The notes: generated by a model from the letters alone, not told the origin. DNA of 38,528 nt from JAADDG01 sp964450755 (GCA_964450755.1 CAYVDJ010000108.1:1-38528); one strand, 5' to 3'. Counted from the stretch's first letter, positions 8,711 to 16,973 are shown. Program-made: numbers and translations.

Positions 8711-10993
8711 CTACAAAGGAGGCATTTCTATCTTTGTCTCTTTTGCAGAAATATCCGCTTCTTCATAAACTATCTCTATATTTTTATCGACAAACCTTGT
8801 AAACTGCTTTTGAAAGATGAGATTTGCAACGCCGATAGGACCGTTTCTGTTTTTGCCTATGATGATCTCCGCATCCTCTTCGGGTTTTTCAAAAAAGTTG
8901 CTTTTGTACTCTTTTCCTTCGGCTTTTGCTTTTTTCTCCTTCTCTTTTTCTTCTCTTATCCTGTAAACATCGTCTCTGTAAACAAAAAGGATCATGTCGG
9001 CATCCTGCTCTATCGCCCCTGATTCTCTTAGATCACTTAACATCGGTCTTTTGTCGTTTCTGCTCTCCAGACTTCTGTTTAGCTGGGAGAGTGCGATAAT
9101 GGGCATATTCATCTCTCTTGCAAGGAGTTTCAATCCCCTGCTTATCTCACTTACTTCCAGATGTCTGTCTTTGTTTGAAGATGAACTCATAAGTTGAAGA
9201 TAGTCGATGATCGCCAAAGATATTTCCGGATGTCTTGCTTTTATCTTTCTTAGTTTTGATCTTACCTGATGAATATTCACAAGTCCGTCATCATCAACAA
9301 AAAGTTTTTGTCTTGCCGTTTCATCTGCGGCACTTGAGAGTCTGCTCCACTCATTGTCACTCATATCACCAATCCTGAGTTTTTGCAAAGGAATGGAAGT
9401 CTTGGCACTGAGCATTCTCAAAAGAAGCTGCTCTGCGGGCATCTCAAGAGAAAATACAGCAACCCCTTTCCCTCTGTCAAGCACCTTTTGGGCGATATTC
9501 AGACAAAAAGCCGTATTGTGGGTAACTGTACCGTCTTCCAATAAAAAGAGTCTGTTACCGTCTATTTCAAACCCATAATATTCATCTGTTTTATCCTTTT
9601 CTATTTTTATATCCGTTTGATTCCGACTTTTCAAATGTGTCCATTTTTTTGCTTTCTTTTTCTCTGTTTTAAGAGGTATTTTATCTGTATCTCCAAAAAT
9701 TCTGACTCTGTAAACTTCTTTCTCATAATCTTCAATTTTTGCCAAAGAAGTTCTAAAACCCAATAAATCACATAAAAACTTTATTTCTTTGGCAAGTTGC
9801 TTACTGTTTTGGGTTATCTCATAACCGTTACATTGTTTATCAAAACAGCCATTGCCGTCAATCAACCCTGCTAATAATTTCAGTCTGTTTTCTTGCGAAT
9901 TTACCAAGTATTGATATGGAATGCGTTTGTTTTTTAAAAAATCAACGATTTTTTTATCTTTCGTTGCTGTTTTTATATCTTCATCTTTATCATTACCAAG
10001 CCATATTCCCAAAAAATACGGATCTGTTTCAAGCTCTTTTTCCTCAAAATCAACAGATACTTTATAACCTTTATAATTATCCCTAAATTCATTACTTTGT
10101 TGCAAAAAATCTTTTACTGAAATATTTAAAATATCTTTATCCTGATGAGAACCTTCATCCCCGCTTCTTTTAAGAGATAATATATGAGATTCATTTACCC
10201 TGTAATCAATTCCTTCATCCTGTCTTATCCAATACATCATCTCTTTTCCTCTTGCAAGAGATAAAACCCTTCGTGGTGTTGAATCATCTCCCATTAATAA
10301 ATCACCTACTTTTATATCCTCTACATTTTTTAATGTTCCGTTATACATTAAAATCTTAGTACCTTTTCCAAGGCATTTTCCCATCGCCGGTCTGGCGGCT
10401 ATGATGATCAGATCTCCGTCTCCAAATCCGGCTGTGAGTTTGTTTAGTTCGCCAAAGCCGGTATCCAAACCGACAAGACCGAGATTACCTCTCTCTTTTA
10501 TCTCTTTTATATGCAAAAGTGTTGATTTTACTATTTGGGGAGATTCTTTGAACTCTTTTGAAACCGCATCCAAAGAGATCTCATAAATATCTTTTTGTAT
10601 CTGATCAAGTGCCTCCATGGAAGGGAGATCCTGATCTACGACTATATCTTTTATCGTACTTGTAAGTTTTATCAACTCCCGTTTGATCGCTTTTTCTTTT
10701 ATCTCATCTATGTAAACGGAAGTATTCGCCAACGGATTGGTAGAGAGTATCTCAAAAAACGCCTCTTCATCAAATCTCTTTTTATGAGACAGCTTCTTTT
10801 TCAAAAACTCTTCATCTATCGGAAGTTCTTCTCGCTCAAGTTCTTCCATCGTTTCAAAAATGTGTCGATGAAAAGGAAGATAAAAATCACTGCTTTTTAA
10901 TCGTGAAGCTACATCCTCATAGATCGAAGGTTCAAAGATAACAGAACTTAAAACCGCTCTTTCTATGTTTATATTGTGCAAAGAGTTTTCCAT
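8711..10993 (-). CDS. dnaB: Replicative DNA helicase DnaB with an intein
   Basis: The 760-aa product is DnaB interrupted by a 287-aa intein. The N-terminal primase-interacting helical domain covers residues 1 to about 150. The RecA-like helicase domain begins near LVGLDTGFGELNKLTAGF. Its Walker A motif is split: ARPAMGK ends at residue 206 and the motif resumes with Thr494 (TAFCLN). The Walker B region is LAIIDYLQLM, followed by ALSQLNRSLE and DLRESGAIEQDADMI. Without the intein the protein is 473 aa, a normal DnaB length. DnaB unwinds the replication fork as a hexamer. With the ATP-binding loop broken, the helicase cannot work until the intein splices out. The ATG at 10993 encodes MENSLHN. 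Confidence 0.95.
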   Translation of the reverse strand: MENSLHNINIERAVLSSVIFEPSIYEDVASRLKSSDFYLPFHRHIFETMEELEREELPIDEEFLKKKLSHKKRFDEEAFFEILSTNPLANTSVYIDEIKEKAIKRELIKLTSTIKDIVVDQDLPSMEALDQIQKDIYEISLDAVSKEFKESPQIVKSTLLHIKEIKERGNLGLVGLDTGFGELNKLTAGFGDGDLIIIAARPAMGKCLGKGTKILMYNGTLKNVEDIKVGDLLMGDDSTPRRVLSLARGKEMMYWIRQDEGIDYRVNESHILSLKRSGDEGSHQDKDILNISVKDFLQQSNEFRDNYKGYKVSVDFEEKELETDPYFLGIWLGNDKDEDIKTATKDKKIVDFLKNKRIPYQYLVNSQENRLKLLAGLIDGNGCFDKQCNGYEITQNSKQLAKEIKFLCDLLGFRTSLAKIEDYEKEVYRVRIFGDTDKIPLKTEKKKAKKWTHLKSRNQTDIKIEKDKTDEYYGFEIDGNRLFLLEDGTVTHNTAFCLNIAQKVLDRGKGVAVFSLEMPAEQLLLRMLSAKTSIPLQKLRIGDMSDNEWSRLSSAADETARQKLFVDDDGLVNIHQVRSKLRKIKARHPEISLAIIDYLQLMSSSSNKDRHLEVSEISRGLKLLAREMNMPIIALSQLNRSLESRNDKRPMLSDLRESGAIEQDADMILFVYRDDVYRIREEKEKEKKAKAEGKEYKSNFFEKPEEDAEIIIGKNRNGPIGVANLIFQKQFTRFVDKNIEIVYEEADISAKETKIEMPPL
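9515..10375 (-). other. DnaB intein with degenerate LAGLIDADG endonuclease
   Basis: These 287 residues (207-493 of the precursor) start with Cys (CLGKGTKILMYNG) and end with His-Asn (EDGTVTHN), and the first downstream residue is Thr. This is the full set of splicing residues for a class 1 intein. The Hint core is visible: the A block at the N-terminus, the B block NESHILSL with its His, and the C-terminal F/G blocks (DEYYGFEIDGNRLFLLED). Between them is an endonuclease domain with two LAGLIDADG helices, FLGIWLGND (intein residues 121-129) and LLAGLIDGNG (167-176). In both, the position normally held by the catalytic Asp reads Asn. The insertion point is between Lys and Thr of the Walker A motif. 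Confidence 0.93.
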
Positions 10994-11181
10994 TTTCTTC
11001 CTTGATAAAACAGTCTTGTCTTTTAATGTTATTTTACAACAAAAACGGTTAAAGAGAGAAATTTAAAAAAAGAAATCCTCGGATTTTCATTTTCACTAAC
11101 AGACAATATCTTAGTGAGAGAATTTGCTTTAAATCTTTTGGAATAAAAAAATATCTGATTTTTAAAAATGATTATCTATGT

Positions 11182-11295
11182 CTAAAGTTTTACAAATATT
11201 TTCAAATTGAAATGTTTTGCTTTATAAAGAATTTTTGCCGAACCCAAATGGTGCCATGCCTTTGTAAGCCATTCTTTAGCTGATGTCTCGTTCAT
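11182..11295 (-). pseudogene. Truncated HEPN-domain toxin
   Basis: An open frame of 37 codons starts at an ATG overlapping the 3' end of the nucleotidyltransferase gene by 20 bp. It reads MNETSAKEWLTKAWHHLGSA and then KILYKAKHF before running into unrelated sequence and a TAG. 'AKEWL.KA..DL.SAKIL' is the first helix of HEPN proteins paired with MNT antitoxins. A complete HEPN is about 120-140 aa and carries an R-x(4-6)-H RNase motif near its C-terminus. That motif is absent, so the toxin is dead. There is not enough room before dnaB for the missing part. Confidence 0.75.
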
Positions 11296-11614
11296 ACCAA
11301 ACTTTTCCTTTTTGCAAAATATCTACTTTATAAAAATAATCCTCTCTATTTTCTATATATTGCATTGGAGCAGAAATTATATCTATACCATTTGTGTTAT
11401 ATTTGAATATAATATCTCTTATTTGCTTTCTTGCTTTTAATTCAAAATCTTTCACTTTATCCAAAGTTAAATCATTTTTAACTAAAAATAGATCAATATC
11501 ACTATCTTGATTTGGTGTGCCATAAGCATAACTGCCAAAAAGTATAATTTTGTCAGGATTTAGAGGTTTTAGTTTCTCTACAATCTCAGATTTGATTTTT
11601 TCTATATCTATCAT
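11276..11614 (-). CDS. MNT-type nucleotidyltransferase (antitoxin, MntA-like)
   Basis: This 112-aa protein is a minimal nucleotidyltransferase. ILFGSYAYGTPNQDSDIDLFL contains the Gly27-Ser28 pair and, after ten residues, Asp39 and Asp41, the metal-binding GS-x10-DxD motif. In HEPN/MNT pairs this protein neutralises the HEPN RNase by AMP-ylating it or by complex formation. Here the partner gene overlaps its 3' end but is cut to 37 codons (11182-11295), so this is an orphan antitoxin or a remnant. The DxD and GS residues are all kept, so the enzyme itself could still be active. The gene is short, and the flanking AT-rich DNA (11040-11181 and 11615-11818) holds nothing else I can support. Confidence 0.85.
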   Translation of the reverse strand: MIDIEKIKSEIVEKLKPLNPDKIILFGSYAYGTPNQDSDIDLFLVKNDLTLDKVKDFELKARKQIRDIIFKYNTNGIDIISAPMQYIENREDYFYKVDILQKGKVWYERDIS

Positions 11615-11818
11615 AATAGAGCCTCTATTTTTTATTCAGTTTTATTATACCAGAAAACGGTGATTATAATATCCGTTTCATGAAAACAATTATTTTACTT
11701 TTGCACTACTTTACCGGAAGCCGGATTTGTATGAAAATGATGAGAAGCGATCCGGCAAAGATTTCTTCACCCACCTTTTTGCATCTTCCAAAAAATTATC
11801 ACCCTTTATAAACTTTTA

Positions 11819-12439
11819 TTACCACGGTGCGGATTTTCCGCTTCCGGCTTTTGAGATTACTTCTTCGCCTTCCCAAAATGCAAGACCTGTTTTTATGTCT
11901 GTAATGCTCATTTGAACATAATAATCCACTCTTTGCTGTGAATTGGCAAGGTTGGATACTCTTTGGATAATTTTACCGGACAAAGAGAGATCCGGAGCTA
12001 TCATCTGACCTTTTTTGGCTATCGTTTTTTGGTTAAATTCACTGTTGTTTCTCAAACCCCTTACCTGATAACTTGCTTTATCCTCCGCTCCACCGGCTCT
12101 GAGAGCTGTTGTTATGACAAATCTTCCGCTGTTTAAAAGAGCGATTCTTATCTTTTTTACCAACTGATCGATATCTATGCGTTGAGTCGTGTCATTGATG
12201 AAATCACTGATCATCATTACATATCTGCCTTTGTGGTTTTGAGCGTTAAAAGCCGGAGATTGCAACATAGAATTTACAAGTTTTAGAGCCGACCTCTCAA
12301 AATCCTCATAATCAAGCCCCAAAGTAACGGGAGTTGATGTTCCGAGTTTCTCTTTGTCTATATAGTGAGGCTGGTTTGTTGTGGCACATCCTCCCATGAT
12401 AGCCGCTATCGTGATAAGTGATAAAATACTTTTTTTCAT
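11819..12439 (-). CDS. LpoB-like lipoprotein (penicillin-binding protein activator)
   Basis: This 206-aa lipoprotein has a signal peptide with a lipobox at IMGGC (Cys18). The mature part has the LpoB-type segments FERSALKLVNSMLQSP, GRYVMMISDFINDT, IDIDQLVKKIRIALLNSGRF and YVQMSITDIKTGLAFWEGE. LpoB activates peptidoglycan synthase PBP1b in enterobacteria, and its fold is related to the N-terminal part of CsgG and TolB. Here it is the last gene of a long minus-strand operon and follows a YcfL-like gene by 12 bp, as ycfL and lpoB (ycfM) do in E. coli. The family is clear. Whether it acts on a penicillin-binding protein here or assists the CsgG-like exporter upstream is open. Confidence 0.85.
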   Translation of the reverse strand: MKKSILSLITIAAIMGGCATTNQPHYIDKEKLGTSTPVTLGLDYEDFERSALKLVNSMLQSPAFNAQNHKGRYVMMISDFINDTTQRIDIDQLVKKIRIALLNSGRFVITTALRAGGAEDKASYQVRGLRNNSEFNQKTIAKKGQMIAPDLSLSGKIIQRVSNLANSQQRVDYYVQMSITDIKTGLAFWEGEEVISKAGSGKSAPW

Positions 12440-12451
12440 TCCAAACCTTTC

Positions 12452-12859
12452 TTACTGTTTTTCTCTGATGTAAAATTTAAATGTCTCCGCTCTTGGAGTA
12501 TGTGCAATTTGCTGGATGCTTTTATACTCTCTTGCATTCAGAGTCAAAGGCAGCCACGGAGTATATCCCACTTCAAAATCGCTGTCATCAAACCATCTGA
12601 ACCGATATTCCAAAAAATACTGTTTTTGATCATTGTTTTGGATATTTATCGAAGCGTGAAGGAGATCGTTTGTAAATTTTGAGTTATAATCCACTATCGA
12701 AACTTTATAATTTAAAGGAATATTGTTTATTATAAATCGTGTCGGATTGTTTCTTATCACATTACTTGCGCTTTTGTGTGCCGGTTGAGGCTCTCCCGAA
12801 GCACAGCCGACAAGAAAGAGAGCTAAAAGCAAAACAGATATGTTTTTTCCCATCATCAT
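12452..12859 (-). CDS. YcfL/DUF1425 family lipoprotein
   Basis: This 135-aa lipoprotein has a lipobox at LVGC (Cys19) and one small beta-sandwich-like domain: LLHASINIQNNDQKQYFLEY, then RFRWFDDSDFEVG, then AREYKSIQQIA. The alternation of hydrophobic residues and the 'l.a.v.i.N......l.YrF.Wfd..G' pattern match DUF1425 (YcfL). In many proteobacteria this family lies between a COG3014 lipoprotein gene and lpoB; all three occur in this cluster, which supports the assignment. Function is unknown. Its start overlaps the stop of the upstream GIN-like gene (ATGA), and AAAGGA precedes three in-frame ATG codons. Confidence 0.75.
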   Translation of the reverse strand: MMMGKNISVLLLALFLVGCASGEPQPAHKSASNVIRNNPTRFIINNIPLNYKVSIVDYNSKFTNDLLHASINIQNNDQKQYFLEYRFRWFDDSDFEVGYTPWLPLTLNAREYKSIQQIAHTPRAETFKFYIREKQ

Positions 12860-13596
12860 TTCCTTTTGTCTATTTTTATATCCCCCACAACATCTTTTTG
12901 AAATTTTGCAGGAGTATCAATCAAAGAGATTTTTATATCACCCGTACCTTTTATATTCAATCGGGATGCTTTTTGCATTGTCAGATCGATATCACCGGTA
13001 TAGTCAATCGATAAAAAATCTACATTTTTGTCTATATTTATCTTAAAATCACCAACAAGATTCAGATATATTTTATCGGTTTTGGAGGTTATTTCTATAA
13101 CCCCTTCTCCTGTTGATTCTATCTCTGTTTTGGGCAGAGTTTTATCCAGTATAAGTGAATAATTACCATTTAATTCTAATTTCTCAAAATATTTTGAATA
13201 AATTTCTATTTTTAAAGGTATATTCCTATTATCGGCAATTTTTATAAAATCGTTATCCAAAATCATCTTTTTTGATAAAAAGAGAGGAAGTTTTATAAGA
13301 CATTTTTTATCATTTTTTATATACAGTTTAAAATCCGGCAATGATACCGATATTTTGTCAAGTTTGCAGGGGATCTCTTTTTTGACTTTTTTCAGATCCC
13401 CTTTTTTCAAAGCTTTTTGCGGTTTTGTTTCTTTGGAATTTATAACAACACTGCTGTTTCCGATTACACTGCTTTTTGATATGACGGTTTTGTTTATGAT
13501 TATATTTTCGGCTTTTAAAAAAGATACGAAAATAAAAAGCAATACCGTTATGGAATATACAGATGAAATTTTTTGACTCTTTTTTTGAACAGACAT
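12856..13596 (-). CDS. Exported GIN-domain-like protein with one GNSxV repeat
   Basis: This 246-aa protein has a signal peptide (about 1-29, ending FLKA). Right after it comes one repeat unit: INKTVISKSSVIGNSSVVIN, residues 34-53, with Asn35-x-Thr37 and Gly46-Asn47 eleven residues on. Residues 60-85 are lysine-rich. From about 85 to the end, short alternating beta strands (IESTGEGVIEITS, LVGDFKINI, DYTGDIDLTM, IKGTGDIKISL) resemble the DUF2807/GIN beta-solenoid domain of surface adhesins. The ATG at 13596 follows an AGGAG site and lies 49 bp inside the pentapeptide gene. The GIN similarity is by pattern only. The shared repeat ties it to the 149-aa protein at 17027-17476. Confidence 0.65.
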   Translation of the reverse strand: MSVQKKSQKISSVYSITVLLFIFVSFLKAENIIINKTVISKSSVIGNSSVVINSKETKPQKALKKGDLKKVKKEIPCKLDKISVSLPDFKLYIKNDKKCLIKLPLFLSKKMILDNDFIKIADNRNIPLKIEIYSKYFEKLELNGNYSLILDKTLPKTEIESTGEGVIEITSKTDKIYLNLVGDFKINIDKNVDFLSIDYTGDIDLTMQKASRLNIKGTGDIKISLIDTPAKFQKDVVGDIKIDKRK

Positions 13597-14096
13597 CTGT
13601 CTATGCTCCTCTCTTTACATATTTTTCCGTTGATCCACCTTGCCTTTGAAAGGTCTGTTTTTATAAATTTGCTGTTTTTCAGATAGGCATTTGAAAAGTT
13701 TGAGTAGCGAAAATCTGAAAAAACAAAATTACAATACTCAAATCTGGCATTTAGAAAAAGAGATTCTTTTACCTTTGAGTGTTTGAATTTTGAAAATTTA
13801 AAATATCCCAATGTAAAATCACTTTTATAAAATTTGCAGTTTTTAAAGATCACATGATCAAATCGGGCATTTTTAAAATCGCATCTTTTAAATTCACATT
13901 CTGTAAATGTTACATTTTCAAATTTCTGGTTTTTAAAATCTTTTTTGTCAAAAATCTTTTTTAAAATTACTTTTTGCTCGTTTTTCAAAAGCAAAGAAGA
14001 GACTTTTGTTCTGTTTTTTGGCTTGTTATCCTGATAAATATCGCTGATTGCAAAGATCAAACAGGGAATTAATACTAAAAAAAATATCTTTTTCAT
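13548..14096 (-). CDS. Exported pentapeptide-repeat protein
   Basis: This 182-aa protein has a Sec signal peptide (MKKIFFLVLIPCLIFA). From about residue 53 to 150 there are tandem pentapeptide-like units with Phe, Leu or Val every fifth residue: DFKNQKFENVTFTECEFKRC, then DFKNARFDHVIFKNCKFYKS, FEYCNFVFSDFRYSNFSNAY. The centre is Phe rather than the commoner Leu. Such repeats fold as a right-handed quadrilateral beta-helix. Most known family members are cytoplasmic, so the signal peptide is notable and suggests an envelope scaffold. It is co-directional with its neighbours and overlaps the GIN-like gene by 49 bp. Confidence 0.8.
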   Translation of the reverse strand: MKKIFFLVLIPCLIFAISDIYQDNKPKNRTKVSSLLLKNEQKVILKKIFDKKDFKNQKFENVTFTECEFKRCDFKNARFDHVIFKNCKFYKSDFTLGYFKFSKFKHSKVKESLFLNARFEYCNFVFSDFRYSNFSNAYLKNSKFIKTDLSKARWINGKICKERSIDRCLFKKRVKKFHLYIP

Positions 14097-14148
14097 CCTG
14101 TGATCTCCCGATTTTTATTTCTGTTTGCGTTTTTAAAATATAAAGTTT

Positions 14149-15360
14149 TCATAGCAGTTGAAATTTTATTTTTGTATTTTTAAAAATACACTCTTCATTC
14201 GGACACTCTTTTGTAATAATCTGCACCTTTTTCATCAGATTACCTCTTGGGATACGGGCTTTTTTAAATGTTTTGTATATCAGATTGACATAATATGTCG
14301 CTTCATTGCCGTAACCTGTACTGATGATATAAAGTTTTTGATTTGGATTTTCTTTGAGTTCTTTTCTAAAGAGCTTGAGCGCATTGTCGAGCTTTGATTT
14401 TTCGATGATATAGCTTGTATTCATTGAGGCGAAATTTTTACTTTTTAGAGCTTTTGGATAGATAGTGATATCTTCAATGCTGTCATAATACAACTCTTTT
14501 TTTACAACTCTTTTTTTTTGCTCTTTTTTTTTGAATGAGCGTGTTGAAGTTTCTATATTCTCCGAACAGATAAAATAGATATATGATTTGGCACTGAGAT
14601 TCAGATTGTTTAAGTCGTATCCGCAAAGATAATCTTTTTGACTCTGTTTTTGTAACAAAAGAGTCTGCAAAAGAGAGTGGATATCTCTTTTTGGGATCGT
14701 TTGTACCTTGCTTTTGGTAGAAACCAGAAATTTATCCACATAAGCGGTTTTGACGGTTTTGTTTTTTCCGTACGAAAAACTCTTCAATCCGTATGAGGAT
14801 ACAAGAACCGGCGCAAATGAAAAGCCGGACAGATTTGCAATCTTTTTAAAATCACCTACGAAAAAGAGAGCATCGGCTTTGCCTCTTTTTAGATAATTTA
14901 CAGCTTCATCTATTTTCATCTGATAAATTTCAGGTGTTATATTGTAAAGCTCCTCAAATTTTAAAAGTGTATAGTATGACCCGCTTCCTTTCAGATCGGT
15001 GATAATTCTCTTGTTAGAGAGTTCTTTTATCGATCTGAGAGGATTGTTCAGAGGGGAGATGATCACTATTGCCGCCTGATACAAAGGGGATATTATGACA
15101 AGATTCTCTTTTGCTTTCTCATCATCTGCGATCAAATCATCCAGAATATCTTTTTGAACAACTCCCAAAGAGACCGTTTGTTTTTTAAAAAGATTTCTGA
15201 GATTTTCTATATCTCCTTCACTCTCTATCAATGCCAAAGAGCTGTTTAGCATGACTCTTTGCATGAGAGAGTGATCGGGATTTCCCCTGTAACTTGCCGA
15301 TATAAAAGAATCTGCATATCCAAAAAACATACAAAGAAGGATCAAAAACAGCTTTTTCAT
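14149..15360 (-). CDS. TAXI-type substrate-binding-like protein with OmpA-like tail
   Basis: This 403-aa protein has a signal peptide (about 1-16). Residues 20-260 resemble the TAXI/NMT1-type periplasmic binding fold: GNPDHSLMQRVMLNSSLALI, SLGVVQKDILDDL, a hinge with SPLNNPLRSIKELSNKRI, DLKGSGSYYTLLKFEE and RGKADALFFVGDF. A Lys-rich linker (RSFKKKEQKKRVVKKE) follows. The last 90 residues look like a degenerate OmpA/MotB-type domain: LDNALKLFRKELKENPNQ, ISTGYG, then IPRGNL and ECIFKNTKIKF. No TRAP permease gene is present, so it is unlikely to be a transporter component. I infer an envelope sensor or anchor of this cluster. Its start is 3 bp after the CsgG-like gene. Confidence 0.6.
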   Translation of the reverse strand: MKKLFLILLCMFFGYADSFISASYRGNPDHSLMQRVMLNSSLALIESEGDIENLRNLFKKQTVSLGVVQKDILDDLIADDEKAKENLVIISPLYQAAIVIISPLNNPLRSIKELSNKRIITDLKGSGSYYTLLKFEELYNITPEIYQMKIDEAVNYLKRGKADALFFVGDFKKIANLSGFSFAPVLVSSYGLKSFSYGKNKTVKTAYVDKFLVSTKSKVQTIPKRDIHSLLQTLLLQKQSQKDYLCGYDLNNLNLSAKSYIYFICSENIETSTRSFKKKEQKKRVVKKELYYDSIEDITIYPKALKSKNFASMNTSYIIEKSKLDNALKLFRKELKENPNQKLYIISTGYGNEATYYVNLIYKTFKKARIPRGNLMKKVQIITKECPNEECIFKNTKIKFQLL

Positions 15361-15363
15361 TCT

Positions 15364-16407
15364 TTACTCTGTTGTCGATCTCAAAAGATTTCTTCTCTCA
15401 TTTGCAATACTTCTTCTTTTTTGGGCTTTTGGAAGTTCCGTTAAAAGTTTTGCAAAGAGATCTGAAGTTATGGCACTGTTTTTTGGAAATACCCCATACT
15501 GCTCTTTAAATCTTTTTATATAATAGGGCAGAGTCTCATTTGAAACCTGCGGATAAAATTTACCGATCAGATAAGAAACAAAAAGTTTCTTTTTATGATC
15601 ATCATAATAGGTTGTAAATTTTCTTTTGAAATTGTTTATAACCTGATATTCCGGCATGGCATTTGGAATCGCAAGCCAATAGGGCAGAAGTCTTATTTTT
15701 CCTATCAGTTCAACTGCGCTTGATTCGCTTAGAAGTCTTAAAGAGCTGTGAACTCCGTTTTTGACAGATGCCGTTCCTGAGAGTCCAAAACCGTTTCCCG
15801 CCACTGAAAAACCTATTCTGTTTGAATCTTTCAGTTTTTTGATGGTTATCTTGTTTTTTGCAAAAGCAAAAGGAACATATTCTCCGGTAGCTGCATTTAT
15901 GGCTCTAAGATCAACAGCCATGCTTATCTCTTTGTATTCATAATCCGATTCGCTTTCGCCTTCTGATTCTCCTTTTCCCGCACCAAAGGAGATTCCTAGA
16001 TTCAGACCCGATCTTTTGGCTTTTACAGTATCAAATTCACTTATTTCACCCTCTATGATGTAGGTATCTGGAGGAAGTTCGTTTGAAGGATTGGCTATTA
16101 CTCTTACTTTGTATCCCATATTCATAAAAGCGCTTTTTAACATTCCTGTTATATCTTCCGGTACCTTGCCTATACCTGTTGTTTTGTTTGTGATGGGTTT
16201 TACAAAGATATAGATATCGGGATCTCCTATTTCATAGATCATATCACCCATCATCTGTAAAGATATGTCATATTTTGTATCATTGGAAACAACTTCCTGT
16301 TGTGGCATCTGCATTTTTGGGATCATACTTTTTGAGATGGCACTTGTGCATCCGCTGATAAAAACCGCAGTTAAAAAACCGACTGCCAGATATATAAATT
16401 TTCTCAC
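15364..16407 (-). CDS. CsgG/HfaB-like outer-membrane secretion lipoprotein
   Basis: This 347-aa lipoprotein has a lipobox FISGC with Cys20. The CsgG-type domain follows: DPDIYIFVKPITNKTTGIGK, ITGMLKSAFMNMGYKVRVI, LPPDTYIIEGEISEFDT, a glycine/serine-rich stretch that could be a membrane-spanning hairpin (residues about 130-155), then ISMAVDLRAINAATGEYVPF. CsgG forms the ring channel that exports curli subunits; HfaB is the holdfast relative. The C-terminal 100 residues (from about 240) lie outside the known CsgG core. It begins at a GTG (16407-16405) sharing one base with the TAG of the 188-aa gene, with AGGAGA ahead of it. Immediate neighbours are small repeat proteins that could be its substrates. 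Confidence 0.75.
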   Translation of the reverse strand: MRKFIYLAVGFLTAVFISGCTSAISKSMIPKMQMPQQEVVSNDTKYDISLQMMGDMIYEIGDPDIYIFVKPITNKTTGIGKVPEDITGMLKSAFMNMGYKVRVIANPSNELPPDTYIIEGEISEFDTVKAKRSGLNLGISFGAGKGESEGESESDYEYKEISMAVDLRAINAATGEYVPFAFAKNKITIKKLKDSNRIGFSVAGNGFGLSGTASVKNGVHSSLRLLSESSAVELIGKIRLLPYWLAIPNAMPEYQVINNFKRKFTTYYDDHKKKLFVSYLIGKFYPQVSNETLPYYIKRFKEQYGVFPKNSAITSDLFAKLLTELPKAQKRRSIANERRNLLRSTTE

Positions 16408-16973
16408 TACTCTTCTCCTATATTACTGTTTTTGACTTTGACATCATTTGTTATTTTGCCCTGAAATCTGTTTTTCTTGACTCTTACCCCTATATTCATC
16501 GATTTTGAATCCAAATCGGAGTTTTTGATATTTACGATATTTAAAATCTCTTTGGGGGTTTTGGCTTTTTTATCAACCACCACTCCTACATTTTCACTCT
16601 CATTTTTTTTGGAAAAAGAACTTCCCTTTATATTTTTGATCTCAACAAAATTTATAACTTTTTTGGCTTTACTGTTTTTTTTGACAACAACACCCGCCTT
16701 TTTAAGATCTTTTTTCGTTTTTACTTTCGTATAGTGATACTCTTGGGGCTTTAATTTGGCTCTTTGTTTTATCAATACTTTATAGTAGCTTTCATTGATT
16801 GAGTGTTCAATCTGCATATCATCCTGATAGGCCGGAGGGGATTTTGCACTCTGTTTGGTACTCTTTTTTTCTTGAAGATGATAAACTTTTTTGGGATTTT
16901 GTGTTGTTTCATCACTCAGACAAAAAGCAAAACTGCTATAAAATATTGCTGTGAAAAAAAAGATTTTTCTCAT
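16407..16973 (-). CDS. Exported 188-aa protein with degenerate N-x-V/GV repeats
   Basis: This protein has a signal peptide (about 1-20, ending FAFCLS), a Lys/Gln-rich segment (25-90) and a C-terminal repeat region. AGVVV, NVGVVV and NIGVRV occur at residues 93, 128 and 160, alternating with NFVEIKN (108), NIVNIKN (145) and NDVKVKN (176). The grammar resembles the repeats of the 149-aa protein encoded just upstream: Asn-x-Val/Thr-x-Ile, then Asn-x-Gly-Val-x-Val, at periods of about 31-37. I recognise no named family. It is coupled to the CsgG-like gene by a one-base overlap, so it could be an accessory or minor subunit of that exporter. The coding call is secure; the function is unknown. Confidence 0.75.
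   Translation of the reverse strand: MRKIFFFTAIFYSSFAFCLSDETTQNPKKVYHLQEKKSTKQSAKSPPAYQDDMQIEHSINESYYKVLIKQRAKLKPQEYHYTKVKTKKDLKKAGVVVKKNSKAKKVINFVEIKNIKGSSFSKKNESENVGVVVDKKAKTPKEILNIVNIKNSDLDSKSMNIGVRVKKNRFQGKITNDVKVKNSNIGEE

Noticed and set aside
11720..11756. Inverted repeat GCCGGAT / ATCCGGC between the MNT gene and the LpoB-like gene
   Set aside because: The arms are only 7 bp with a 23-base loop and there is no T run on either strand, so it is not a convincing terminator or operator.
11727..11915. 62-codon plus-strand open frame near the LpoB gene end
   Set aside because: It overlaps the LpoB 3' coding part, has no recognisable start signal and no domain.
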